Assembly (NCBI RefSeq): GCF_002910905.1
Contig: NZ_NEUE01000293.1
Coordinates: forward strand, 1-64,000
DNA: 64,000 nt
From: Streptomyces sp. SM11
GTDB lineage: Bacteria > Actinomycetota > Actinomycetes > Streptomycetales > Streptomycetaceae
Reading direction: 5' to 3'
Position 1 is the first letter of the stretch; every line of letters starts with the position of its first letter. The notes under the pieces were generated by a model. The model was not told the DNA's origin and ran no database searches. It saw only the letters and a program-made list of their open reading frames with translations. Below are positions 7,496-15,931 of this stretch, in pieces. The position numbers and the translations under genes were made by a program.

Positions 7496-8754
7496 GGAAG
7501 AGCCTCCGGGGCAGGGAAGGGGTCAAAGGTGTCGGTCTCGTACGGCCCCTCGTCGTCGCCGTTGACGATAAGCGGTCCGCCGGTGGTGCGCTCCCTCGTG
7601 GCGCCCGATTCGGGCAGCCGGAGGGTGAAGGTGGAGCCCTGTCCCTCGGAGCTCCAGACGGTGACCTCCCCGCCGTGCGAGGCGGCCACGTGTTTGACGA
7701 TGGCGAGGCCGAGACCGGTGCCACCGGTGGCCCGTGAGCGGGCCGGGTCGACGCGGTAGAACCGTTCGAAGACCCGTTCGCGGTCCTTCTCGGAGATGCC
7801 GATCCCCTGGTCGGTGACGGCTATCTCGATGAGGTCCCCGCCGGGCGATGCCATACGGCGTGCGGCGATGCCGACGCGGGTGTGGGCGGGGCTGTAGTTG
7901 ACGGCGTTCTCGACGAGGTTGCCGAGCGCGCCGACGAGCTGGCCGCGGTTGCCCCAGACCGTGAGGCCCTCGGCTCCCGCGGAGGCCATGGTGATCTGCT
8001 TCGAGCCGGCCTGCTGGCGGCAGCGGTCGATCGCCTCGGCGACCAGCGTCTCCACCTTGACCGGTTCGGCGTCCTCCAGCGGGTCGTCGTTCTGCACCCG
8101 GGAGAGGTCGATGAGCTCCTGGACGAGGTTGGTCAGCCGGGTCGCCTCGATCTGCATCCGCCCGGCGAACCGCTCCACCGCCTCCGGATCGTCGGAGGCG
8201 TCCATGACCGCCTCGGAGAGCAGGGAGAGCGCCCCGGTCGGCGTCTTGAGCTCGTGGCTGACGTTGGCGACGAAGTCGCGCCGTACCGCTTCTATCCGGC
8301 GGGCCTCGGTGAGGTCCTCGACGAGCAGCAGCACCAGCCGGGAGCCCAGCGGGGCGACCCGGGCGGAGACGGCGAGGGTGTCGCCCCGGCCCGTTCCGCG
8401 CCGGGGAAGGTCCAGCTCGCCCTGTCGTATCTCCCCGTCCCGCCGGGTGTCCCTGGCCATGTTGAGCATCGGCTCGACGGCCAGTCGGCCGCCCCTGACC
8501 AGGCCCAGGGCGTACGCCGCGGAGCTGGCCTTGACCACGCTGTCGCTCTCGTCGAGGACGACGGCGGAGGAGCTGAGGACGGAGAGGACGGTGTCCACCC
8601 CGGGGGGAAGGGAGGCGTTGCTGTCCGGCCGCAGGGACGTACGCGTGGGCCGTTTGAGATCGCGCTCGCTCCAGCGGAACGCCAGCATGGCGATCACACC
8701 GGTGCACAGCCCGGCGATCGCTGCAGCTGCGGCGACCGCCGCGTTCACGTCCAT
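7492..8754 (-). CDS. phoR: Sensor histidine kinase PhoR
   Basis: Membrane sensor kinase partner of PhoP. One N-terminal membrane segment (AAVAAAAAIAGLCTGVIAMLAF) leads to a PAS-like region, then the dimerisation helix with the phospho-accepting His in RRDFVANVSHELKTP, and a catalytic domain with N-box NLVENAVNYSP, DQGIGI, the F-box ERVFERFYRVD and GTGLGLAIVKH. At 420 residues it is of normal length for actinobacterial PhoR, which lack the periplasmic domain. The gene starts about 70 bases from the PHO-box operator shared with the divergent phoU. Confidence 0.95.
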   Translation of the reverse strand: MDVNAAVAAAAAIAGLCTGVIAMLAFRWSERDLKRPTRTSLRPDSNASLPPGVDTVLSVLSSSAVVLDESDSVVKASSAAYALGLVRGGRLAVEPMLNMARDTRRDGEIRQGELDLPRRGTGRGDTLAVSARVAPLGSRLVLLLVEDLTEARRIEAVRRDFVANVSHELKTPTGALSLLSEAVMDASDDPEAVERFAGRMQIEATRLTNLVQELIDLSRVQNDDPLEDAEPVKVETLVAEAIDRCRQQAGSKQITMASAGAEGLTVWGNRGQLVGALGNLVENAVNYSPAHTRVGIAARRMASPGGDLIEIAVTDQGIGISEKDRERVFERFYRVDPARSRATGGTGLGLAIVKHVAASHGGEVTVWSSEGQGSTFTLRLPESGATRERTTGGPLIVNGDDEGPYETDTFDPFPAPEALP

Positions 8755-8827
8755 GCTTCAAGGTTATGCGGGTGCGACGACTCCCTCCCAGCCGTCCGAG
8801 TGCCATCTCGAACACTCGTCGCCCAGA

Positions 8828-8860
8828 GTTCACCGAGGGGTAGGGGCCGGTTCACTTAGG
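8828..8860. promoter_or_regulatory. PHO-box operator: three 11-bp direct repeat units
   Basis: GTTCACCGAGG, GGTAGGGGCCG and GTTCACTTAGG are consecutive 11-base units. The first and third match the Streptomyces PHO box (G-T-T-C-A-C-C repeated every 11 bases), the second is degenerate. The site lies between phoR and phoU and points toward phoU, consistent with PhoP activating both directions under phosphate limitation. Confidence 0.9.
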
Positions 8861-8953
8861 GGGACGGATACGGACGCGTTACGGCCCCACCGTGTAACCG
8901 TGGGGGTCGGTCCGAGACCCCGGCCTCAGTTTGGAACTGGAGAGGGACTTCCC

Positions 8954-9631
8954 ATGCGCGACGCTTACCACGAGGAACTCGATTCGATCGGAGAGGGCCT
9001 GGTCGAGATGGCCCGGCTGGTCGGCTCGGCGATCGGACGGGCGACCACGTCCATGCTCGACGCCGACCTGACGCTGGCCGAGAACGTGATCGCCGGCGAC
9101 CAGAAGGTGGACGACCTCCAGCACGATCTGGAAGCCCGTGCCATCGCGCTCCTCGCCCGCCAGCAGCCGGTGGCGACCGACCTGCGCATCGTGGTGACCT
9201 CGCTGCGGATGAGCGCCGACCTGGAGCGCTCGGGCGACCTCGCCCAGCACGTAGCGAAGCTGGCCCGGCTGCGCTTCCCGCAGGCGGCGGTCCCGCACGA
9301 CCTGCACGCCACCATTCTGGAGATGGGCCAGCTCGCCCAGCGCCTGATGGCCAAGGCGGCCGAGGTCATCATCACCAAGGACGTCGATCTCGCGCTCCAG
9401 CTGGAGCAGGACGACGACGAGATGGACCTGCTGCACCGCACGCTGTTCCAGCACCTGATGGACGACCGCTGGAAGCACGGCATCGAGACGGCCGTCGACG
9501 TGACGCTGCTGGGCCGCTACTACGAGCGCTTCGCCGATCACGCGGTGTCGGTCGCCAAGCGCGTGGTCTACCTGGTGACGGGCGAGCACGCGGACGAGAT
9601 CCAGGCGGCGGCACCGGTCGAGGGCGCGTAA
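8954..9631 (+). CDS. phoU: Phosphate signalling protein PhoU
   Basis: Cytoplasmic negative modulator of PhoR/PhoP signalling and phosphate uptake. The 225-residue protein is all-helical with the two PhoU repeats: first DSIGEGLVEMARLVGSAI...VDDLQHDLEARAIALLARQQPVATDLR, with the metal-binding motif around RSGDLAQHVAKL; second LALQLEQDDDEMDLLHRTLFQHL...LLGRYYERFADHAVSVAKRVVYLVTGE. The starting ATG (M-R-D-A-Y-H-E-E) follows GAGAGGGAC by a normal spacing. The gene is divergent from phoR-phoP across the PHO-box operator. Confidence 0.95.
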   Translation: MRDAYHEELDSIGEGLVEMARLVGSAIGRATTSMLDADLTLAENVIAGDQKVDDLQHDLEARAIALLARQQPVATDLRIVVTSLRMSADLERSGDLAQHVAKLARLRFPQAAVPHDLHATILEMGQLAQRLMAKAAEVIITKDVDLALQLEQDDDEMDLLHRTLFQHLMDDRWKHGIETAVDVTLLGRYYERFADHAVSVAKRVVYLVTGEHADEIQAAAPVEGA

Positions 9632-9814
9632 CGGCCCGCTCCGGTACGGCGACGTCGTACCGGAGCGTCACCGGCGCGTCACCGGCGTACGCGAGTCGCA
9701 CATACGTTCCTGCGCGCGTGCGCCGTTGATGCGCCTGCCGGGTTGGGCATGCAATGGGATGGGGCGGTGCACCATGCCGACCGCCGCCCCAGCCGCACGC
9801 CCTGAGGAGGGACC

Positions 9815-9955
9815 ATGGCCGATTCCCCCATGACCGAACCCCAGCAGGAGCCCCCGACCGAAGTGGTGCACCTGACCGTGCTCGGCGCCTGCGGCTGCGG
9901 CTCGGGCTGCGGGTGCGGCTGCCAGTCCGGTGCCCCGTGCCAGTGCGGCGGCTGA
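9815..9955 (+). CDS. Small Cys-rich peptide, 46 residues
   Basis: A short gene with a textbook ribosome-binding site (GAGGAGGGACC before ATG). The N-terminal half is acidic and polar with a short hydrophobic stretch VVHLTVLGA; the C-terminal half is Gly/Cys-rich with seven Cys among the last 21 residues, arranged as C-G-C-G-S-G-C-G-C-G-C and then C-Q-C. This pattern suggests metal binding (metallothionein-like) or a modified peptide, but nothing next to it resembles a maturation enzyme. It lies alone between phoU and a convergent MFS gene and is followed within 30 bases by a terminator. Confidence 0.75.
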   Translation: MADSPMTEPQQEPPTEVVHLTVLGACGCGSGCGCGCQSGAPCQCGG

Positions 9956-9982
9956 TCCGGCAGACCCGCACCACGTACGGAA

Positions 9983-10026
9983 CGGACGGCGCCCGCCCGG
10001 TTCTTCCTCCGGGCGGGCGCCGTCCG
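9983..10026. terminator. Terminator after the Cys-rich peptide gene
   Basis: An 18-bp perfect stem (CGGACGGCGCCCGCCCGG with its complement) around an 8-base loop TTCTTCCT. It separates the rightward peptide gene from the leftward MFS gene and could serve both. Confidence 0.85.
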
Positions 10027-10098
10027 CATACGGGTTCCGGCGTCCCGGGCGCGGGCCGGGCCCGTCCGCGTACGGGTTCCGTGTACCGGCCTCCCGGC

Positions 10099-11427
10099 TC
10101 AGCAGGCCCGTTCCGCCGCCGCCGCGGGTGCGGCCTCCGGCTCGGCCTGGTCCGGCCGGGCCTCGGCCGGGACGGGTGCGGGCTCGGGCAGGGCGTCCGC
10201 CCCGTCGTGCTCCTCGCGCGGCAGGTTGCGCATCAGCAGCCAGTAGCCGAGGCCGGCGACCGTGCCGATCACGGCGCAGGCGGCCCAGAGCCAGGCGGCG
10301 CCGTAGTGGTCGATCACGAAGCCGGACATCAGCGGCGCGACGAGCGCGGCCACCGACCACGACATCGTGTACATGCCCTGGTAGCGGCCCCGGCCCCGGG
10401 CGGGCGACAGCTGCACGACCAGTCCCGTCTGGGTGGGCGCGTTCACGATCTCGGCCAGGGTCCAGACGCACACCGTCAGGGCGTACGCCGCGACCGACCC
10501 GGCGAACGCCGTCAGCCCGAAGCCGTACCCGGCGAGCAGCGAGGAGATGATCAGCAGCCGGCGCGGATCGCGGTGCTGGATGAAGCGGGTGACGGGGATC
10601 TGGAGGACCACGATCAGCACGCCGTTGACGGCGATGGCGGTACCGAAGTCGGAGCTGGAGAGCCCGTCCGTCCCCATCGCCACCGGCAGCCCCACATAGC
10701 CCTGCTGGAAGATCAGCGACACCAGGAACGACAGCCCCACGACACCCATGAAACGCCCGTCGCGCAGGACGGTGGTAAGCCGCACCTCGTCCTTCGGCCG
10801 CTTGCCGCCGACGGCCTTCACGGCTGCTTCCTCGGGCCGTGACTCCGGCACCTTCAGGAAGACGAGAACGGCGCACACGAGCGTCATCAGGGCCTCGCCG
10901 ATGAAGCCGGCCAGGTAGCTGTACTCGGCGATGAACCCAGCCCCGGCGGAGGAGAGCGCGAAGCCGAGGTTGATGGCCCAGTAGTTGAGCGAGAAGGCCC
11001 GGACCCGGTCCTTCGGGGGCACGATGTCCGCCATCATCGCCTGGACGGCGGGGCGGGAGGCGTTGCTCGACATGCCGACGAAGAACGCCACGGCGGCGAT
11101 GGCGAAGGGATGCACCATGAACCCGAGCACCGCCACCGACACCGCGGTGGAGACCTGGGCGATCAGCATGGTCGGCCGCCGCCCGAGCCGGTCGGTCATC
11201 ACGCCCGCGCCGAGGGAGGAGATGACCCCGCCGAGCCCGTGGAGGGCGGCGACGAGCCCGGCGTACGAGGCGGAGTAGCCCCGGTCCAGGGTCAGATACA
11301 GGGCCATGAAGGTCGCGACGAACGCCCCGAGGCGGTTGACCAGTGTGCTGGTCCACAGCCACCAGAACTCGCGGGGCATCCCGGAGACGGTCTCCCGGGC
11401 GGCTGTGCGCAGACCGGCGACGGACAT
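10099..11427 (-). CDS. MFS transporter
   Basis: Twelve-helix major facilitator superfamily transporter, probably a drug or metabolite exporter. It opens MSVAGLRTAARETVSGMPREFWWLWTSTLVNRLG, and the loop 2-3 motif is visible as GAGVMTDRLGRRPTML (motif A, G-x-x-x-D-R-x-G-R-R). Further segments include FFVGMSSNASRPAVQAMMADIVPPKDRVRAF. The C-terminal tail is Ala/Pro/Glu-rich. The ATG is preceded by GGGGGGAAT; a longer frame reaches upstream but lacks support. Length is 442 residues. The gene is divergent from gpmA. Substrate unknown. Confidence 0.88.
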   Translation of the reverse strand: MSVAGLRTAARETVSGMPREFWWLWTSTLVNRLGAFVATFMALYLTLDRGYSASYAGLVAALHGLGGVISSLGAGVMTDRLGRRPTMLIAQVSTAVSVAVLGFMVHPFAIAAVAFFVGMSSNASRPAVQAMMADIVPPKDRVRAFSLNYWAINLGFALSSAGAGFIAEYSYLAGFIGEALMTLVCAVLVFLKVPESRPEEAAVKAVGGKRPKDEVRLTTVLRDGRFMGVVGLSFLVSLIFQQGYVGLPVAMGTDGLSSSDFGTAIAVNGVLIVVLQIPVTRFIQHRDPRRLLIISSLLAGYGFGLTAFAGSVAAYALTVCVWTLAEIVNAPTQTGLVVQLSPARGRGRYQGMYTMSWSVAALVAPLMSGFVIDHYGAAWLWAACAVIGTVAGLGYWLLMRNLPREEHDGADALPEPAPVPAEARPDQAEPEAAPAAAAERAC

Positions 11428-11633
11428 AAGGATTCCCCCCACGGGACGTACGGAACGAGGGCCTCGGGGTAACACTCCCGACAGCCTTCGAGACATTACG
11501 AAGCCCGGCCCCCGCCCGCCACCGGATTGACGCCCGCCGTCAATCGTCCGGCCGTCGGGCCCTTCCGGCCCGGCCCTGTCCGCGTTGCGGGCGGGCGCGC
11601 GGAGGCCGCACGGGTTCGATTACGCTCGGACTC

Positions 11634-12395
11634 ATGGCCGACGCACCGTACAAGCTGATCCTCCTCCGCCACGGCGAGAGCGAATGGAACGCGAAGAACC
11701 TGTTCACCGGTTGGGTGGACGTCAACCTCACCGAAAAGGGCGAGAAGGAAGCAGTCCGCGGCGGTGAGCTGCTCAAGGACGCCGGTCTGCTCCCCGACGT
11801 CCTGCACACCTCCCTCCAGCGCCGCGCGATTCGGACCGCCCAGCTGGCCCTGGAGTCCGCCGACCGCCTCTGGATCCCGGTCCGCCGCTCCTGGCGCCTG
11901 AACGAGCGCCACTACGGTGCGCTCCAGGGCAAGGACAAGGCGCAGACGCTCGCCGAGTTCGGCGAGGAGCAGTTCATGCTGTGGCGCCGCTCGTACGACA
12001 CCCCGCCGCCGCCGCTGGCCCGCGACGACGAGTACAGCCAGTTCGACGACCCGCGCTACGCGACCCTCCCCCCGGAGCTGCGCCCGGACACGGAGTGCCT
12101 GAAGGACGTCGTCGTCCGCATGCTCCCGTACTGGTTCGACAGCATCGTCCCGGACCTCCTCACGGGCCGCACGGTCCTGGTCGCCGCCCACGGCAACAGC
12201 CTGCGCGGTCTGGTGAAGCACCTGGACGGCATCTCGGACGAGGAGATCTCGGGCCTCAACATCCCGACCGGCATCCCGCTCTCCTACGAGCTGGACGCCG
12301 ACTTCAAGCCGCTGAAGCCGGGCGGCACGTACCTCGACCCGGATGCGGCGAAGGCCGCCATCGAGGCCGTGAAGAACCAGGGCAAGAAGAAGTAG
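11634..12395 (+). CDS. gpmA: Phosphoglycerate mutase (2,3-BPG-dependent); integration target
   Basis: Interconverts 3- and 2-phosphoglycerate in glycolysis and gluconeogenesis. The catalytic His lies in LILLRHGESEWN (about residue 13), followed by NLFTGWVDVNLTEKGEKEA, the TSLQRRAIRTA segment, ERHYGALQGKDKA and the second catalytic His in AAHGNSLRGLVKHL. Length of 253 residues is normal. The last codons (N-Q-G-K-K-K-stop) form one end of an 18-bp repeat whose other copy lies 14.15 kb to the right, so the 3' end of the gene, including its stop, is attL of the integrated element; the protein is not altered by the insertion. Confidence 0.97.
   Translation: MADAPYKLILLRHGESEWNAKNLFTGWVDVNLTEKGEKEAVRGGELLKDAGLLPDVLHTSLQRRAIRTAQLALESADRLWIPVRRSWRLNERHYGALQGKDKAQTLAEFGEEQFMLWRRSYDTPPPPLARDDEYSQFDDPRYATLPPELRPDTECLKDVVVRMLPYWFDSIVPDLLTGRTVLVAAHGNSLRGLVKHLDGISDEEISGLNIPTGIPLSYELDADFKPLKPGGTYLDPDAAKAAIEAVKNQGKKK
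12377..12394. repeat. attL core (18 bp)
   Basis: CCAGGGCAAGAAGAAGTA, identical to the copy at the right border. It includes the last five codons of gpmA and the first two bases of its stop codon; the element side supplies G, giving TAG. The integrase gene begins 80 bases inside. Confidence 0.93.
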
Positions 12396-12407
12396 GTTCG
12401 CTGATCA

Positions 12408-12448
12408 TGCCCCCGACCTGCGCATACGGCGCGGATCGGGGGCATTTT
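12408..12448 (+). terminator. Element-borne terminator placed after gpmA
   Basis: TGCCCCCGA and TCGGGGGCA flank a 19-base loop and are followed by TTTT, a classical intrinsic terminator in the gpmA direction. It lies just inside the element, 13 bases after the gpmA stop, and so replaces the native gpmA terminator that integration moved 14 kb away. Confidence 0.8.
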
Positions 12449-12473
12449 CACGACCTGGGCCCACTGTGGGACC

Positions 12474-13736
12474 TCAGCGCGCCGAATCCTGCGGCGGCCG
12501 AAGTGCCTGCCCGAGTGCCTTCCGGGCCCGGTCCCGGCTGCTCGGCATGAGGTGCGCGTACACCTTCAGCGTCAGCCCAGGGTCGGAGTGCCCGAGGTAC
12601 TCGCTGACGGCCTTGATGCTCTCCCCCGCGTCCAGCAGAACGGAGGCGTAGAAGTGCCTCAGCGCGTGCATGCCGTGCTCCCGGGCAGCTGTGTGCTCCC
12701 GACTCTTGGCCTTCGGGATGACACCGACGGCGGCCAGGGCGGGCTTCCAGTGGTCCTCATTGAGTGAGGTGCGCCAGACGTGCCCACCGTTGGGCCCGGT
12801 GAAGATCAGACGCTTGGTCACCCGCCGGCCGTTCGCGCGCATCCACGGCAGCGTGATCTCAACGGGAGGGAACCGCTTGATGTGCTCCTTGAGCGCTTCG
12901 GCTACGGGCTCGGGAAGCGGGACATCGCGGAGCTTGCCGCCCTTCGGCGGTGCGAAGACGGGCTTGCTCAGACTGAGTTTGAGCTGCTGCACCACGTGCA
13001 GGATGCCGCTGTCGAGGTCCAGCTCGTCCACGGACAGTCCGAGGATCTCGCCCTGCCGGAGGCCGCACCCGGCACCCATGTCGACCATGGGCCGGAAGCG
13101 CTCGACCAGGGCACCTCGCATGGCGAAGACGCGGTCCGGCTGCCACGGGACAACTCGGCGGGTCCCCATTTCCGGGAGTGTCACCGTTCGCGAGTGGCAG
13201 GGGTTCCGGCGAAGGTAGCCGTCCTCGACAGCGGCGGAGAGGATGGCGCGGACGTTGGAGAAGATCACACGGGCGTAAGCGCCGGACATGCCGGACTCTT
13301 CGAGCTGCGTCACGAACTCGCGCATGTGGCTGGGCTGGAAGGATCCCAAGGGTCGGGTCCCAATGCGCGGGAAGGCGTGCAACTTGAGCTGAGACTGCAT
13401 CGATGCCCGGGTGTTCGGGTCCCCGCTCTGGCTCGCAAGCCACCCTTCGGCAAACTCCTGGAACGACTTCCGGGACGCGTTCGGGTCGATGTAGTCGCCG
13501 CGGGCCACGTCCGCCGTGACCTTGCTCAGCCACTGCTCGGCGAGCCGCTTCTGTCCGTCGGGGAAGGACTTCCCCTTGCGCTTTCCGTCGGGCGCGAAGT
13601 AGCGGGCCCGGTAGCGCAGGCCGGACCCGTAGCGCTCGGTCTTAACGCGGACGGTCTTGCCGTCGGCGTCGGTCTCGGTCTTGAACCAGCGGTCTTGGAT
13701 GCTGCCTGCCATCGGAGGCGAGTCCCTTCTCGACAT
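12474..13736 (-). CDS. int: Tyrosine recombinase / integrase
   Basis: Site-specific recombinase expected to cut and rejoin attP and the gpmA target. N-terminal arm-binding region (to about 70), SAM-like core-binding domain (about 75-170, starting SFQEFAEGWLASQ), and catalytic domain with Arg in GCGLRQGEILGL, a Lys in the following beta-hairpin, HALRHFYAS (H-x-x-R), a Gly-His in EYLGHSDPGLTLKVYAHL and the nucleophile Tyr in that same segment. Length of 420 residues is typical for AICE and phage integrases. It lies next to attL and directly downstream of the excisionase gene, with which it is probably co-transcribed. Confidence 0.95.
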   Translation of the reverse strand: MSRRDSPPMAGSIQDRWFKTETDADGKTVRVKTERYGSGLRYRARYFAPDGKRKGKSFPDGQKRLAEQWLSKVTADVARGDYIDPNASRKSFQEFAEGWLASQSGDPNTRASMQSQLKLHAFPRIGTRPLGSFQPSHMREFVTQLEESGMSGAYARVIFSNVRAILSAAVEDGYLRRNPCHSRTVTLPEMGTRRVVPWQPDRVFAMRGALVERFRPMVDMGAGCGLRQGEILGLSVDELDLDSGILHVVQQLKLSLSKPVFAPPKGGKLRDVPLPEPVAEALKEHIKRFPPVEITLPWMRANGRRVTKRLIFTGPNGGHVWRTSLNEDHWKPALAAVGVIPKAKSREHTAAREHGMHALRHFYASVLLDAGESIKAVSEYLGHSDPGLTLKVYAHLMPSSRDRARKALGQALRPPQDSAR

Positions 13737-13787
13737 GGATCAGGGGTGGCCGGTGACCGGCCACCCCTGGCGGTGCGTTCGGCTGCG

Positions 13788-14027
13788 TCAGGCCGCGACG
13801 CAGTCGACGTTCTTGAGCTGGATGACGTAGGCCTGCACTTCGGCAGGGTCGTAGCGCACGTGCTTGCCGATGCGGAAGCCGGGAGGCCCGGTGCGCTTCC
13901 TGCGCCACTGGTAGACGGTTTCGAGGGGCACACCGAAGATCTCGGCGATGTCGCCCGGGGTGAGGTAGCGGTCGGGCAGCCCTCTGCGGAGGGTCGCGCG
14001 AGGGTCTGGGGCAGTCGTCATGGCCAC
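13788..14027 (-). CDS. xis: Excisionase / MerR-like HTH protein
   Basis: A 79-residue DNA-binding protein with a winged-helix of the excisionase (HTH_17) type: YLTPGDIAEIFGVPLETVYQWRRKRTGPPGFRIGKHVRYDPAEVQAYV. Such proteins bend DNA at the attachment ends and direct integrases to excision. The ATG pair near 14020 gives MAMTTAPDP. It ends 51 bases before the integrase start, the normal xis-int arrangement. The upstream region carries the GTGACGC repeats, which might be its own operators. Confidence 0.88.
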   Translation of the reverse strand: MAMTTAPDPRATLRRGLPDRYLTPGDIAEIFGVPLETVYQWRRKRTGPPGFRIGKHVRYDPAEVQAYVIQLKNVDCVAA

Positions 14028-14389
14028 TGCGTCTCCTCGTCGGGGAGCGTGTCTGTCCGAGGTGCGGATTTCTGCGTCACCGCGTCACCAGCGTCATCTG
14101 GGCCTGTGACCTGGGGATTTCGGTGACGCAGTCGATCGAGGGTGCGTCACCGGTGCGTCATCGTCTGCGTCACCGGGTGACGCGGGTGACGCAGGGGTGA
14201 CGCAGGAATGACTGTCTGCGTCACCCTTGTTGGTGCAGCTCAGAGGCCGTTTTCCGTCCCGGGTGACGCAGGTGACGCAGAGCTTCCCTACTTAGGAAAA
14301 AGAGGGGGGCGTCTGTAGTAGTGGCAGTGATCCTTCAGTCGAAGTGAGGGGCCCTTCGGGCACGCCTCTTGGGCGGCGTTCCGCCGAAC
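14028..14389. repeat. GTGACGC iteron array, putative replication origin or control region
   Basis: Within 14074-14278 the 7-mer GTGACGC or its complement GCGTCAC occurs eleven times exactly, plus two GCGTCAT variants, often embedded in the longer GGTGACGCAG. Copies lie in both orientations, some back to back. This density is far above chance and typical of initiator-binding iterons. The array sits between the replication operon and xis-int, so it could be the element's oriV, the xis-int control region, or both. An AT-rich run CTTAGGAAAAAGA follows at about 14290. No coding frame is credible here. Confidence 0.75.
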
Positions 14390-14427
14390 AGCAAGAGGAG
14401 CACCCGGCGCGGAGTGCTCCTCTTGCT
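14390..14427 (-). terminator. Terminator of the replication/transfer operon
   Basis: AGCAAGAGGAGCA and TGCTCCTCTTGCT form a 13-bp stem with a 12-base loop, 27 bases after the stop of the ATPase gene. On the minus strand it closes the long leftward operon before the iteron region. Confidence 0.8.
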
Positions 14428-14453
14428 TGTCCGGGTCGACCGGGTGGTACGTG

Positions 14454-15929
14454 TCAGAACGCGGCTGCCTGCTCGGGCGGCGGGGACGCGGACTGGCGGG
14501 TCATTTCGAGGTACCGGCCCGCCTTGGTGCGTCCGCTGTCGATGAGGACGCCCCGGGCCGCCAGAGTGGGTTGCAGACGCTTGAGACGGTCGGAGAGCAC
14601 CTTGCCCGTGGTCGGCCACCCCTTCGGCAGAGCGCGTAGTTCGTCGCCGCAGTAGAGGCGGCTGAGGCAGTGCAGCCACTCCGTCGACGTCATCCGCTGC
14701 TCTGCGCCGGGCGCCATGGTGTCGGCGTGCTGCAGAACGGTCTGCGCCAACAGGTCGCCTTCGATGACGTCGTCGTTCAGGTCGTCCAGACTCGCCCGGT
14801 ACGCGGCCAGCGCACCAAGCCCGGTGGCGGTGTCCAGCTGCGCGCACAGGTGCGCGAAGTCCGCCATCCGCAGATCGGTGGGCGTCTCCGCCTCAGCGGC
14901 ACGCACCTTGACCGTGAGGTCCAGGAGCGAGCCGAGGACGACGGGCAACACCTCCGCGTACTCCGCCCACAGTTCCGCCTCAGTGCGCCGGACGGTCGGC
15001 CGCTCCAGTCGCAGGGGCAGGAGGCGCTCTGCGAAGTCGGGGCGGATGATTCCGACGTCGATGCCGGTGAGGAGGAGGGGGCGGCGGTAGCCGACGCGGA
15101 AGACGTCGCCGTCGGTGAACAGGGCGCGCTTCACGGACTCGGCTCCGGTGACGATGCAGCACATGGCGTCGGACAGCTCCGGGCTCATGTGGGACAGGTT
15201 GTCCAGCGCCGTGACCCACCCGGCGGCCACGGCCGCGATCAGGTTCTCCTCATCCTTCGGCGCCCGCCGCAGGTCCCCGCTCATCCCTTCGATAATCCGC
15301 ACCAGCATCCGCCCACCCGTGGACTTCCCCGCGCCCTGCGGCCCGGTGAGAAACGGCGCAGGGACGGGCACTGACGGGCCCAGGCAGCCGATCAGCCAGG
15401 CGATGGCCAGGCACTCGGTTTCGGCGTTGGCGAAGTTGCACAGCCGCATCAGGAGGTCGATTCCCTTGCCGTCGGTGTCTTTGGCCGGCAGGGGGAGTTC
15501 TCCGGTGAGCTGGGTGCGCCGCCAGCACACCTCCCGCGGGTCAGGGATGGCGATGTCCCAGCCGGTGGGGTGGATGCGGACGGACTGCCCGTCGTCACGG
15601 CCCAGGTCCAGCCACGTGGCCCCGTCGAAGCCAGGGGCGACGCGGATGTTCACGGCCTGGGTGTCCTCGGTCAGCGCCAGCGCCTCGATCAGGTCCAGCG
15701 CCTCTTTCAGCGCGGTGCCGTTGAAGACGCCGACCCCGTCTTTGAACATGCCGACCATGAGTTCCTGCCGGTGGCTTCCCGTGGTGCCCTGGGAGCGGAT
15801 CGGCCGGGCGACCGGGTGCCCGTTGCGCTGGGCGTAGACGGTGCCGTCGGCGGTGCGGAAGTACCGGAAGTGCGACTGCGCGTAGTCGGTGATGATCTCG
15901 CGGGCGGGGTTCTTCTCGTCGTCAGCCAT
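14454..15929 (-). CDS. Replication ATPase/helicase-like protein (D5/primase-associated)
   Basis: Predicted P-loop NTPase acting with the adjacent primase-polymerase in element replication. Walker A is PFLTGPQGAGKSTGG (about residue 185), Walker B the segment AAVAAGWVTALDNLSHMS (LDN), and an arginine-rich sensor region RPLLLTGIDVGIIRPDFAERLLPLRLER follows. The C-terminal 170 residues are helical and could bind DNA. The ATG chosen gives MADDEKNPAREIIT; a GTG two codons earlier overlaps the stop of the primase gene as GTGA, so the two are translationally coupled. Length is about 491 residues. Confidence 0.8.
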   Translation of the reverse strand: MADDEKNPAREIITDYAQSHFRYFRTADGTVYAQRNGHPVARPIRSQGTTGSHRQELMVGMFKDGVGVFNGTALKEALDLIEALALTEDTQAVNIRVAPGFDGATWLDLGRDDGQSVRIHPTGWDIAIPDPREVCWRRTQLTGELPLPAKDTDGKGIDLLMRLCNFANAETECLAIAWLIGCLGPSVPVPAPFLTGPQGAGKSTGGRMLVRIIEGMSGDLRRAPKDEENLIAAVAAGWVTALDNLSHMSPELSDAMCCIVTGAESVKRALFTDGDVFRVGYRRPLLLTGIDVGIIRPDFAERLLPLRLERPTVRRTEAELWAEYAEVLPVVLGSLLDLTVKVRAAEAETPTDLRMADFAHLCAQLDTATGLGALAAYRASLDDLNDDVIEGDLLAQTVLQHADTMAPGAEQRMTSTEWLHCLSRLYCGDELRALPKGWPTTGKVLSDRLKRLQPTLAARGVLIDSGRTKAGRYLEMTRQSASPPPEQAAAF

Positions 15930-15931
15930 GG

